From positions 173,745-237,744 of the forward strand of contig NZ_JBFABE010000007.1 in assembly GCF_040640155.1 (NCBI RefSeq): a stretch of DNA of 64,000 nt, given 5' to 3'. Both the position numbers and the translations under genes were made by a program. This DNA is from Streptosporangium sp040640155 (lineage in GTDB: Bacteria; Actinomycetota; Actinomycetes; Streptosporangiales; Streptosporangiaceae). Below are positions 7,845 to 15,865 of the stretch, one piece after another (positions within the stretch are counted from its first letter, which is position 1; each line of letters starts with the position of its first letter). A model generated the notes under the pieces. The model was not told the DNA's origin, made no database searches, and saw only the letters and a list, made by a program, of their open reading frames with translations.

Positions 7845-9635
7845 GTGGTACGGATCGTCATGGCAAGCGCTCTTCTCGCCACGTCACTGGTGGCGGTGGC
7901 CGGGCAGGCAGCGGCCGGACAGGTCGCGGCCGCGCCTGTCATCACCGTTTCGGACAGTGTGCGTCATCAGCAGATGGACGGCTTCGGCATCTCCACGGCG
8001 TTCCGCCGGGGCGAACTGCTGCGCAACCTGTCGACGACGCAGCAGAACGACATCCTCCGCCTGTGGTTCGACCGCGAGACCGGCGCGGGGCTCAGCATCC
8101 TGCGCCTGGGCATCGGCGCCTCACCGGCCGGCAGCCCGTACGACAAGATGGTCTCCATCCAGCCGCAGAACCCGGGCGGCCCCGACGCGCCGCCGAGATA
8201 CGTGTGGGACGGCGACGACGGCGCCCAGGTGTGGCTGGCCAAGGTCGCGAAGTCGTACGGCGTGGAGCGGTTCTACGCCAACGCCTGGAGCGCCCCCGGC
8301 TACATGAAGGACAACGGGAGCGAGAACAACGGCGGCACCCTCAAGCCCGAGTGGCGCACGGCCTACGCCCGGTACCTGGCGCAGTACACGAAGTTCTACG
8401 CGCAGGAAGGCATCAAGATCACGGACTTGGGGTTCACCAACGAACCCGACTACACGTCGACCTACGAGTCCATGCGCTTCACCCCGGCCCAGGCCGCCGC
8501 CTTCGTCAAGGTCCTCGGCCCGATCGCGACCGACGTCAAGATCGCATGTTGCGACGCCTTCGGCTGGGACCAGGCCAAGGCGTACACCAACGCCATCGAG
8601 GCCGACCCCGAGGCACGCCGCTGGGTGTCCACCTACACGGGCCACACCTACGCCAGCCAGATAACGAGCCCGCAGCCCGGCAACAAGCGCACCTGGATGT
8701 CGGAGTGGGGCCCCGACGGGAGCACCTGGAACGAGAGCTGGGACGACGGGAGCAGCCAGGACGGCTTCACCGTCGCCCAGGCCATCCACCAGGCCCTCAC
8801 CGTCGGCAACGTCAGCGGCTACATCTTCTGGCTGGGGGGCTCCTCGGGAGCCACCCGGGCGATGATCCAGATCGACCCGGCGGCGCGGACGTACCGCGTG
8901 TCCAAGCGGCTGTGGGCGATGGCGGCGTACAGCCGGTTCATCCGGCCGGGCGCGGTCCGGCTCGGCACGTCGACGAGCAACTCGGCGCTGAAGGTGTCGG
9001 CGTTCCTCAACGCCGACGGATCGAAGGTCGTCGGGGTACTGAACACCGGCAACTCGGCCGTCACCTGGGACGGCCTGCAGGGCGGCACCACCGCCTACGT
9101 CACCGACAACGCCAACTCGATGACGCGTTCCACGGTCACGGGCGGCGCCGTCACCCTCAGGCCGCGCTCCCTCACGACCGTCGTGATCGGCGCTCCGACC
9201 CCGACTCCCACCCCGACGCCGCCCCCGACCCCGACGCCGACCCCCACGCCCACCCCCACCCCGACGCCCACCCCGACTCCCACCCCCACGCCGACTCCCA
9301 CGCCGACCCCGACGCCGACCCCCACCCCGACTCCCGTCCCCGGCGGGTGCACGGCGGCGGTCCAGACGGTGAACGCCTGGGGCGGCGGCTTCCAGTCCAC
9401 CGTCACCGTGAAGGCCGGCTCCAGCGCGATCAACGGCTGGACGGTGAAGTGGACCTGGCCCGGCTCACAGTCCATCACCCAGTTGTGGGGAGGCGTACGG
9501 TCCGGCTCGGGAGCGGCCGTCACCGTCAAGAACGAGACCTGGAACGGCGGCCTCGCCGCCGACGCCACCACCACGTTCGGGTTCACCGCCACCGGCCCCG
9601 CCGCCACACCGCCAATGACATGTGAGGCCTCCTGA
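7845..9635 (+). CDS. Secreted GH30-family glycoside hydrolase with C-terminal CBM2
   Basis: A 596-residue exported enzyme. A signal peptide (about residues 1-30) precedes a GH30 domain beginning HQQMDGFGISTAF. The acid/base Glu is in GFTNEPDY (about 200) and the nucleophile Glu in WMSEWGP (about 287); FWLGGSSGA and a beta-sandwich appended domain follow to about 445. A Thr-Pro linker (about 450-500) leads to a type 2 carbohydrate-binding module (about 501-596) with paired Cys and Trp residues for cellulose or xylan. GH30 members hydrolyse beta-1,4-xylan, beta-1,6-glucan or beta-galactan; the subfamily is not resolved here, and a plant-polysaccharide substrate is inferred from the CBM2. The GTG at 7845 has GGGAGG just upstream and gives the cleanest signal peptide. 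Confidence 0.85.
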   Translation: MVRIVMASALLATSLVAVAGQAAAGQVAAAPVITVSDSVRHQQMDGFGISTAFRRGELLRNLSTTQQNDILRLWFDRETGAGLSILRLGIGASPAGSPYDKMVSIQPQNPGGPDAPPRYVWDGDDGAQVWLAKVAKSYGVERFYANAWSAPGYMKDNGSENNGGTLKPEWRTAYARYLAQYTKFYAQEGIKITDLGFTNEPDYTSTYESMRFTPAQAAAFVKVLGPIATDVKIACCDAFGWDQAKAYTNAIEADPEARRWVSTYTGHTYASQITSPQPGNKRTWMSEWGPDGSTWNESWDDGSSQDGFTVAQAIHQALTVGNVSGYIFWLGGSSGATRAMIQIDPAARTYRVSKRLWAMAAYSRFIRPGAVRLGTSTSNSALKVSAFLNADGSKVVGVLNTGNSAVTWDGLQGGTTAYVTDNANSMTRSTVTGGAVTLRPRSLTTVVIGAPTPTPTPTPPPTPTPTPTPTPTPTPTPTPTPTPTPTPTPTPTPTPTPVPGGCTAAVQTVNAWGGGFQSTVTVKAGSSAINGWTVKWTWPGSQSITQLWGGVRSGSGAAVTVKNETWNGGLAADATTTFGFTATGPAATPPMTCEAS

Positions 9636-9655
9636 CCCGGCGACGAGCGTGCCAC

Positions 9656-9681
9656 GGCGCGGCGGTGAAGGCCGCCGCGCC
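9656..9681 (+). terminator. Hairpin terminator after GH30
   Basis: A perfect 10-bp GC stem with a 6-nt loop begins 20 nt after the stop codon; no U-tract. Confidence 0.65.
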
Positions 9682-9703
9682 CCGGTCGCGGGACGGGAAG
9701 TGG

Positions 9704-9785
9704 CTTTCACGTGCCGGGAGGGTTCGTGGTCCACAGCGCGGAGACTTTCACGTGCCGGGAGGGTTCGTGGTCCACAGCGCGGAGA
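9704..9785. repeat. Perfect 41-bp tandem duplication at the end of the ATPase gene
   Basis: Positions 9704-9744 and 9745-9785 are identical. The second copy encodes the last residues and stop of the minus-strand ATPase; the first lies immediately beyond the stop. Because 41 is not a multiple of three, the extra copy is out of frame and harmless to the protein. Confidence 0.9.
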
Positions 9786-11001
9786 TGGGCAGACACGCCA
9801 GACCGTCGCCGAAGCTCAGCGATTCCGTACCGCAGTAGAGGACGAACCCCGCGCGGAACCGTGAGCCGAGCCGTCGCTGCATGAGCCTCAGGCCGCGGAA
9901 ATCATCTGTCCGTACCGTCTCCGCCGCCTTGACCTCGATGCCGATGATCTGGCCTGAGTTGTCTTCGAGTACCGCGTCCACCTCGTACTGGTCACGATCG
10001 CGGTAGTGGTAGAGACGAGCGGTGGTGTCGGACCAGGTGAGCTGACGAGCCAGCTCGCCGAGTACGAAGTTCTCCATCAACCCGCCGATCGGTGCGTCCG
10101 TCGCGCTTCCCAGAGCCAGATGGTTGGCGAGACCGGAGTCGACGAAGATGACCTTCGGGGTCGCGACCGTCCTGGTCGTCAGGTTCGACGACCAGGACGG
10201 TACCAGCCGTACCAGATAGATGGTCTCCAGGATGTCTATGTAGCTGCGGACCGTTGGCGCCGTGACGCTCAGTTCGGAGGCGAGACGGTTCACGTTGAGC
10301 AGTCCACCTGTCTGGGCGGCCAGCAGCGCGATCAGCCTGCGCATGTCACCGGCCTTCTCGATGTCCGCCACCTGCTTGACGTCACGGCTGAGCAGATCCG
10401 CGATGTAACTCTCGTAGAACCGTTGCCGCCGACGGGGAGACTCGCGGCGTACCGCTTCCGGATAACCTCCCCGGGCCATCCTGACGAGATAATCCTTGCG
10501 CCGCAGTGTCGACGGTCCGCCGCGGGTATCGGAGCCGAGGGCGAAGGCGGCGTCGACGAAACCGTCGGGAGTGCCGTCCATCTCGCCCTGGGACAGCGGC
10601 CAGAGTTCGACGGTTTCCGAGCGACCCGGCAACGTGTCCGGCAGACTGCGCAGCGCCAGTAGCCGTGCTGAGCCGGTCAGCAGGAAACGACCGGGGCGCG
10701 GATCGCGGTCGACCAAGTACTTGATCGCCAGCCAGAGGTCGGGGACCCGCTGGACTTCGTCGATGAGCATCAAACCGTCGTGGCGGACGAACCGGACCGG
10801 ATCCTCCATGGCGGCCGCCCGAGTGACCGGATCATCGAGGAAGCGCGTCACTCCGTTCGCCCCCTGGCGTAGGACGAGCTCGGCCAGAGTGCTCTTGCCC
10901 ACCTGGCGAGCCCCGTTGATCACGACGACCCGTGTGTCGGCCAAGGCCTCCGCGATCAGGCCGGCTGCCTTCCTGGGAACGTAGTCCATTGCGCTTCGCA
11001 C
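9748..11001 (-). CDS. AAA_14/DUF4143 ATPase
   Basis: A 417-residue protein with an N-terminal AAA_14 ATPase domain (Walker A GARQVGKST at about 30-38, Walker B LMLIDEVQR near 76-84, sensor-like LLTGSARLL) and a C-terminal DUF4143 domain. The latter includes VNRLASELSVTAPTVRSYIDIL and ends in a PD-(D/E)XK-like core (YHYRDRDQYEVDAVLED, IGIEVKAAETV). These proteins are widespread, mobile and functionally obscure; an ATPase-nuclease role is inferred from the folds. The GTG at 11001 is the first start in frame; ATG at 10990 is an alternative. Three phased direct repeats lie just upstream. It is convergent with GH30 and unrelated to it in function. Confidence 0.85.
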   Translation of the reverse strand: MRSAMDYVPRKAAGLIAEALADTRVVVINGARQVGKSTLAELVLRQGANGVTRFLDDPVTRAAAMEDPVRFVRHDGLMLIDEVQRVPDLWLAIKYLVDRDPRPGRFLLTGSARLLALRSLPDTLPGRSETVELWPLSQGEMDGTPDGFVDAAFALGSDTRGGPSTLRRKDYLVRMARGGYPEAVRRESPRRRQRFYESYIADLLSRDVKQVADIEKAGDMRRLIALLAAQTGGLLNVNRLASELSVTAPTVRSYIDILETIYLVRLVPSWSSNLTTRTVATPKVIFVDSGLANHLALGSATDAPIGGLMENFVLGELARQLTWSDTTARLYHYRDRDQYEVDAVLEDNSGQIIGIEVKAAETVRTDDFRGLRLMQRRLGSRFRAGFVLYCGTESLSFGDGLACLPISALWTTNPPGT

Positions 11002-11021
11002 CGGTCGATCCTAGCAGTCAC

Positions 11022-11080
11022 TTTAGATCTGCCGAAGGTCACTCTTTAGATCTGCCGTACCCCACCCTTTATATCTGCCG
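11022..11080. promoter_or_regulatory. Three 13-bp direct repeats phased at 23 bp upstream of the ATPase gene
   Basis: TTTAGATCTGCCG occurs at 11022 and 11045, and TTTATATCTGCCG at 11068; each copy begins 23 bp after the last. A shorter TTTGCCGAA follows at 11092. The array starts about 20 bp upstream of the ATPase start codon and is AT-richer than its surroundings, so it probably covers the promoter. Regular two-turn spacing on one face of the helix suggests cooperative protein binding. Confidence 0.6.
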
Positions 11081-11136
11081 AACACTGGCGGTTTGCCGAA
11101 TCTCCATGGCCGGACACGTCCGGCACATCTACCGGA

Positions 11137-11613
11137 TCACTCTTTGGCCTTGCCATGAGGGAAAAGACGCCAGCGGGCCCAGACGGTCTTGCCGGGACGG
11201 CGGGGGAGAGGGGTGACGCCGTGGTCGTGGGCGAGGGCCCCGACGATGGCCAGGCCACGTCCGTGGACGGCCTCGGCGTCGAGGGCGAGGCGGCGGAGCC
11301 GTCCCGGACCCCGGTCGGTCACCTCGACCCGAAGCTCGTCCACCCTGCCCCGCATGGAGAACCTGACCACGGGCTCGCCGTGGACGATCGTGTTGGCGAG
11401 CATCTCGCCGACCACCAGGACGACATCGTCGGCGAGGTGGTGCAGCGCCCAGGCGGTGAGGGTCTCGCGCACCATGGCACGAGCCTTGGAGACGATCGAC
11501 AGGTCGTGCGGCAGATCCCAGCAGACGGCACGCGGCTCGTCCGGGGAGTGCCGATCGGCTCCCTGCGGCACGTCCGGAGGTCGCGAGGTGTCGTCGTCCG
11601 GAGTCTCAGGCAT
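11137..11613 (-). CDS. Anti-sigma-factor-like ATP-binding protein (HATPase_c_2)
   Basis: A 158-residue protein of the RsbW/SpoIIAB-like GHKL ATPase family common in actinomycetes. The N box is EMLANTIVHG, the G1 box DRGPGR and the G2-like box GRGLAIV; an acidic, disordered head of about 45 residues precedes the domain. Such proteins bind or phosphorylate partner regulators. No sigma factor or antagonist is adjacent, so the partner is unknown. The ATG at 11613 is preceded by GAGGAG at good spacing. It lies downstream of a small Cys/His protein gene on the same strand and near an XRE-DUF397 pair, a frequent association in these genomes. Confidence 0.8.
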   Translation of the reverse strand: MPETPDDDTSRPPDVPQGADRHSPDEPRAVCWDLPHDLSIVSKARAMVRETLTAWALHHLADDVVLVVGEMLANTIVHGEPVVRFSMRGRVDELRVEVTDRGPGRLRRLALDAEAVHGRGLAIVGALAHDHGVTPLPRRPGKTVWARWRLFPHGKAKE

Positions 11614-11705
11614 GGTCTCTCCTCGAGGAGGCGGTGCGCCGTGTCCGGCTCGCGCGTCAGGTGGTGTGCTTCCCCGCCGATGCCGCCCGCGTCGAGCGCG
11701 CCCGC

Positions 11706-12128
11706 TCACGCGGTCACTCCCTGCCGGGGGGTGTGCCTGCCGGAGGGGGTACGGGAGCCCGGCGGCCGTCCGCGCCGGTACGGCACCGAGGTCGCGGCGA
11801 CGGGCTGCTCCGCCCTCCGGTGACGGCCGGGGGACCCCTCGGAGGTCCGAACGGGAGGAGCGGCGGGAACGGCCGGGCCCGGAATCGAGCGGACGGGCGT
11901 CGCGACGGGCGGGCGCCCGGACAGGTCGAGGCGACGACGGGCGGCCATCCGGGCACGGACCTGGGCGGGGGTGGGCTGCTCCCAGTGGTGGTGCGCGCGG
12001 TGCGGCAGGCTGGCGGCCTCGTGCGCGTACGGGGGATGGCCGCACCAGCGGCAACCGAGCGGCATCGGCGGCCGGTCCGCATGCCAACGCACCAGGATCG
12101 GCCTGGGGTTTCCTCTAGGGTTGTGCAT
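11706..12128 (-). CDS. Hypothetical protein with CxxCGH zinc-like motif
   Basis: A 140-residue protein of unknown function. Near the N-terminus PLGCRWCGHPPYAH has a Cys-x-x-Cys-Gly-His arrangement with a second His, suggesting a small metal site; HRAHHHWEQPTPAQVRARM follows. The C-terminal half is Pro/Arg/Ala-rich and probably disordered. The ATG at 12128 is chosen because GGAGG lies nine bases upstream. It sits about 90 nt upstream of the HATPase gene on the same strand, so co-transcription is possible. Confidence 0.6.
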   Translation of the reverse strand: MHNPRGNPRPILVRWHADRPPMPLGCRWCGHPPYAHEAASLPHRAHHHWEQPTPAQVRARMAARRRLDLSGRPPVATPVRSIPGPAVPAAPPVRTSEGSPGRHRRAEQPVAATSVPYRRGRPPGSRTPSGRHTPRQGVTA

Positions 12129-12435
12129 CGGATCGGACCTCCAGAGTCCGGTCGAGGGGCTTGTCATGGCGTGCCGTGCCGTGGCAGGCCCCGATCTGTT
12201 CGTGGGGCAAGAGCGACGCGTTTCCGTCGGACTTACTCAGCGGTGACAGCTACGTGTCCGCAAGAGGCTGAGGTGCGATCGTCGATCTGTTCTCCGTGTG
12301 AGTAAGCAGGATTTCCGCCCTCCCGACTCGGACATATCTGATGATTTTTCGATATTCGTGAGGAGTGCTCCCTGCGGGCATGCGGAAGCCGCTTCAGTGG
12401 CGTCTCCGGTTTCCCGGAACCCTTAACAGAGTGCC

Positions 12436-12462
12436 TTTCAATGGCTACTTTGGGTATTGAAA
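12436..12462. promoter_or_regulatory. Inverted repeat TTTCAAT-N13-ATTGAAA upstream of the XRE gene
   Basis: Perfect 7-bp arms separated by 13 bp, located 85 bp before the XRE start in an AT-rich stretch. The 12129-12546 interval otherwise holds no gene I can support. Its position suits a self-operator of the XRE regulator, but that is inference. Confidence 0.4.
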
Positions 12463-12546
12463 TCTGCGGTACATCAGCGAGACGGTTTGTAGAAAAGCTG
12501 TACCGCTTGTGTCGCGGTGTGGAATTCTTCGCTGGATGGAGTCAAA

Positions 12547-13369
12547 ATGTTCATGAACTCCGATCTCGATCCGACAATGAGCAATCTGGCTCTCTTCGGT
12601 GCGGAACTCCGTAAATGCCGGAAAAGGGCAAAAATAACTCAGGACGAGCTGGCCGAGGTGACCCAGTTCAGCAGGAGCCTGCTGAGCTTCGTCGAAAAGA
12701 GGCGAGCGCACGCCCAGCCGCAACCTGGCACAACGCTGCGACGAGGTCCTGGGTGCGAGCGGAGAGCTCGTCCAGCTCTGGGAGTACATCACCCACGCCG
12801 CGAGCCCTCGGTGGTTCCGGGGCTGGCTCGATGTCGAACCGGCCGCGCACACGCTGCACACCTGGGAGCCGCTCGTCATGCCGGGCCTGCTCCAGACCGA
12901 GGAATACGCGCGGGCGGTCATCCGCGGAGAGCCCGGCATAACCGACCAGCAGGCAGAAAAGGCCGTTGCGGCCCGAATGGAGCGTCAGGCGATCTTCGGT
13001 CGCGACGACCCGCCCCTGTTCCGTGCGGTGATCGACGAAGGCGTTCTGTATCGACTCATCGGCGGCAGGGAAGTCATGCGCAGACAACTCGAACGCCTCG
13101 CGCGGGCGATAGAGTCCCCGCGAATCGGCGTCCAGATCATTCCCTTGGAACTGGGGGTGACGACGGGAATCCTCGGCGGTTTCGTGATCGCCCAGCTTCC
13201 TGGGAACCCGGATATGGTGTATATCCAATCTGCGATCCATGGAAGCGTGTCGAGCCGTCCTGAAGACGTGGAGGCCATCCACGCCAGATACGGCGCCCTG
13301 CGTGCGGAGGCGCAACCCCAGCGCGCGTCCATCGAGTTGATCAGAAAGGCCGAGAAGCTGTGGATCTGA
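12547..13369 (+). pseudogene. Frameshifted XRE-family regulator (HTH plus DUF5753)
   Basis: The first part (from ATG 12547, with GGAG six bases upstream) encodes an XRE helix-turn-helix: FGAELRKCRKRAKITQDELA then SRSLLSFVE. At 12695-12698 there is a run of four A; with three A the frame would continue VERGERTPSRNLAQRCDEVL, the expected family sequence, into the second part. That part carries the DUF5753 ligand-binding domain, including MPGLLQTEEYARAV, RMERQAIF and GVQIIPLELG. So a one-base insertion splits an otherwise intact gene of about 273 codons. It could be a true inactivating mutation, a sequencing error, or slippage-mediated expression. The DUF397 partner overlaps its end. Confidence 0.8.
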
Positions 13370-13572
13370 GCGACGAGCTGAAGACCGCAATCTGGCGCAA
13401 GGCCACCAAGAGTGGATCTGACCAGGGCAACTGCCTGGAAGTGGCTCCGTTGTCGGGTGGTCGGGTGGGTCTGCGGGACACCGAGGCTCCCGAGCGGGCG
13501 CCGTTCGTGGTGAGCGCGAGTGTGTGGGACGCCTTCGTCGAAGGCGCCAAGAAGGGCGAGTTCGACTTCTAG
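13360..13572 (+). CDS. DUF397 domain protein
   Basis: A 70-residue DUF397 protein (WRKATKSGSDQGNCLEVAPL, GLRDTEAPERAPFVVSASVWDAFV). Such proteins are typically encoded immediately after XRE-DUF5753 regulators and act as their partner or antagonist in actinomycete development and secondary metabolism. The GTG start overlaps the end of the regulator gene, so translation is coupled. It remains intact although the regulator is frameshifted upstream. Confidence 0.85.
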   Translation: MDLSDELKTAIWRKATKSGSDQGNCLEVAPLSGGRVGLRDTEAPERAPFVVSASVWDAFVEGAKKGEFDF

Positions 13573-13591
13573 TTCGAACCCGCGAGATACG

Positions 13592-13623
13592 AGAAGCCCT
13601 CGGCCGGTTGGCCAAGGGCTTCT
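13592..13623 (+). terminator. Rho-independent-like hairpin after DUF397
   Basis: A 14-bp stem with one mismatch and a GGTT loop begins about 20 nt after the stop codon. It also lies just past the end of the minus-strand toxin-antitoxin remnant, so it may serve both strands. Confidence 0.75.
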
Positions 13624-13635
13624 GTCGTCGTACGG

Positions 13636-13900
13636 CTATGCCACGGTGTACTCAACGTCTCCGAAGTCGGCCACCACGCGAAGCCGTCCGCCGAGAGCCT
13701 CCACGTAGGAGCGCAGGGTCGCCACCTCGGCACGGTCGATCTGGCCGCCTTTCCGCTATCGGTGCGTTCGTGCCGTACCACTGATCCCAGTTGCCGGCCT
13801 TGCCGCCTGCGGCCAGGAGCACCGCCCGGTGAGTCGGGTCGAACGCGAACGGAACGCGGATCTCGCTTTTTCTGGATGAAGCTGGCCTCAACTCTTTTAG
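13636..13900 (-). pseudogene. Remnant of a HigB-HigA-like toxin-antitoxin pair
   Basis: On the minus strand, about 13900-13757 encodes KELRP then SEIRVPFAFDPTHRAVLLAA and GKAGNWDQWYG, matching the core of HigB/Gp49-like (RelE fold) toxins. It loses the toxin C-terminus. About 13745-13636, in a different frame, encodes QIDRAEVATLRSYVEALGG, then LRVVADFGDVEY and a stop, which matches the C-terminal tail of XRE-type HigA antitoxins. The toxin N-terminus, toxin end and antitoxin HTH are gone, so an internal deletion has fused the leftovers. Neither product would be functional. Confidence 0.6.
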
Positions 13901-13940
13901 GAGCCGTTCGAGGTTCAGACTTGGCCGGATCACCTGTTCT

Positions 13941-13986
13941 GAAACTTTCACGACCATTGACTTATTCAAGTCAGGGAATTGAGAAT
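13941..13986 (+). promoter_or_regulatory. GAAACTTTC palindrome, TTGACT box and nested palindrome upstream of GH5
   Basis: GAAACTTTC at 13941-13949 is identical to the palindrome before the GH30 gene. TTGACT at 13957-13962 follows after seven bases, and GAGAAT at 13981-13986 gives an 18-bp spacer. A perfect TGACTT-ATTC-AAGTCA palindrome (13958-13973) overlaps the -35 box. The start codon is at 14170, implying a leader of roughly 180 nt. Confidence 0.5.
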
Positions 13987-14169
13987 GCTCAACGTCGTTC
14001 GAGAGGGCCACCAGCTGCCATGTCCATGATCCGATCCGAAGGCGCGTGCCGTTCTTTCGACATCGATGCGGCAGTTGTCGAGGACGCCGGCGAGGCCCCC
14101 GCCTACGACCATCGGATCCGATCCTGAGGCGGCAGATCTCCGGATCCACCAGGGAGAAAGAGGAAATCA

Positions 14170-15657
14170 ATGAGACATCGCATCGCGCTGGCCGCGGCGA
14201 CGGCCGTCGGCCTCGCGGCCGTGGGGGCCGCGCTCTTGAGCCCGCCGGCCTCCGCCGCCGAAAGTGGCTGCTCCGTGAAGTACAAGGTCGCCGGCGAGTG
14301 GCAGGGTGGCTTCCAGGGGGACGTCTCAATCACCAATCTGGGCGATCCACTGACCGGCTGGACGCTGGAGTTCGACTTCCCCACTCCCGGACAGGGCGTG
14401 ACCAACGGCTGGAGCGCCGACTGGTCGCAGTCCGGCGCGCACGTCACCGCCAAGAGCCTTGGCTGGAACTCCAATGTGGCCACCGGCGCCTCGGTGTCGG
14501 TCGGCTTCACCGGTAGGTGGAGCGGCGACAACCCCGTTCCCACCGTCTTCAAGGTCAACGGCATCGCCTGCGACGGCCAGTCCCCCACCCCGACCCCGAC
14601 CCCCACCCCGTCGCCTACTCCCACCCCTGATCCCGGCGGCCCGGCACCGCAGTTGCGCGTCTCCGGCAACAAGATCGTCACCGCCGAAGGCAAGCCGTAC
14701 CGGCTGCTGGGTGTCAGCCGCTCCAGTGGGGAGTACGCCTGCGTCCAGGGCAAGGGGACGTGGGACTACGGCCCGGTGGACCAGGCTTCGGTCGATGCGA
14801 TGAAGAGCTGGAACATCCACGCCGTCCGCATTCCGCTCAACGAGGAGTGCTGGCTCGGCACCAACGGCACGCCCAGCGGCGCCGTCTACCAGCAGGACGT
14901 CAAGGACTACGTGAACCTGCTGGTCGCCAACGGCATCACGCCGATCCTCGACCTGCACTGGAACTGGGGACAGTTCACCGGCGTCTCCTGGGCGTGCACC
15001 GACACCACGGCGACCTGCCAGAAGCCGATGCCCGACGCCCAGTACGCCCCGCAGTTCTGGACCGGTGTCGCGAAGACCTTCAAGGGCAACAACGCGGTGG
15101 TCTTCGACCTGTTCAACGAGCCGTGGCCGGAATACGGCACCGGTGACACCACCTCGGGCTGGAAGTGCCTGCGCGACGGTGGGAACTGCCCCGGCATCTC
15201 CTACGAGGTCGCGGGGATGCAGAGCCTGGTCGACGCCGTCCGGGCGACGGGGGCGACCAACATCGTCATGGTCGGCGGCCTGGCCTGGTCGAACGACGTG
15301 AGCCAGTGGATGCAGTACAAGCCGAACGACCCGACCGGCAACCTGGCCGCCTCGTGGCACTCCTACAGCTTCAACTACTGCTCCAACGAAGCCTGCTGGG
15401 ACAGCCAGATCGCCCCGCTCGCCGCGAAGGTCCCCGTGGTGACCGGTGAGTTCGGCGCGGACGACTGCGGCTACGACTACATGGACCGGCTCACCAAGTG
15501 GGCCGACAAGAACGGCGTGTCGTACCTGGCCTGGACCTGGAGCCCCTGGGGCTGCACCCAGGGCGCGGTGCTCATCAAGGACTGGAACGGCACACCCGAG
15601 CCCGGCATCGGTGCGGGCTACAAGGCGCACCTGCTCACCCAGGACCCGTACGCGTGA
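14170..15657 (+). CDS. Secreted GH5 cellulase with N-terminal CBM2
   Basis: A 495-residue exported endoglucanase-like enzyme. The signal peptide ends near residue 30 (PPASAAES). A CBM2 follows (about 31-136: CSVKYKVAGEWQGGFQ, NGWSADW, GWNSN), then a short Thr/Pro linker (about 138-158) and a GH5 barrel. The barrel has the acid/base Glu in DLFNEPWPE (about 317), the nucleophile Glu in VVTGEFGADD (about 427), the conserved WHSYSF His, and a terminal YLAWTWSPWG. GH5 enzymes with CBM2 cleave beta-1,4-glucan or mannan; cellulose is the simplest reading. An AGGGAGAAAGAGG ribosome site lies before the ATG. The domain order is the reverse of the GH30 enzyme. Confidence 0.88.
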   Translation: MRHRIALAAATAVGLAAVGAALLSPPASAAESGCSVKYKVAGEWQGGFQGDVSITNLGDPLTGWTLEFDFPTPGQGVTNGWSADWSQSGAHVTAKSLGWNSNVATGASVSVGFTGRWSGDNPVPTVFKVNGIACDGQSPTPTPTPTPSPTPTPDPGGPAPQLRVSGNKIVTAEGKPYRLLGVSRSSGEYACVQGKGTWDYGPVDQASVDAMKSWNIHAVRIPLNEECWLGTNGTPSGAVYQQDVKDYVNLLVANGITPILDLHWNWGQFTGVSWACTDTTATCQKPMPDAQYAPQFWTGVAKTFKGNNAVVFDLFNEPWPEYGTGDTTSGWKCLRDGGNCPGISYEVAGMQSLVDAVRATGATNIVMVGGLAWSNDVSQWMQYKPNDPTGNLAASWHSYSFNYCSNEACWDSQIAPLAAKVPVVTGEFGADDCGYDYMDRLTKWADKNGVSYLAWTWSPWGCTQGAVLIKDWNGTPEPGIGAGYKAHLLTQDPYA

Positions 15658-15690
15658 CCACCCGTCCCGACCGCGGATGATCGCGCCGGG

Positions 15691-15717
15691 CCCGGCCGTC
15701 GCACCGTGACGGCCGGG
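15691..15717 (+). terminator. Hairpin after GH5 cellulase
   Basis: A perfect 10-bp stem (CCCGGCCGTC with its complement) and a 7-nt loop begins 33 nt after the stop. Confidence 0.65.
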
Positions 15718-15865
15718 TCCGTCGGGTGAACGGGCGGTAGGTGTCGTGCCCGGATCCGCGTGGGCCTGAGGCGTCACGGTGAAGACGAGAAGGACGCGTC
15801 GCGTGGTCTCGACCGGTGCTGCTCCTCCCGCGTCCGCCGCCTCACCCCGTCCCGGTGGGCCACGC

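Noticed and set aside
9196..9340. Short tandem repeats resembling a CRISPR or satellite array
   Set aside because: They encode the Thr-Pro linker between the GH30 domain and CBM2, in frame.
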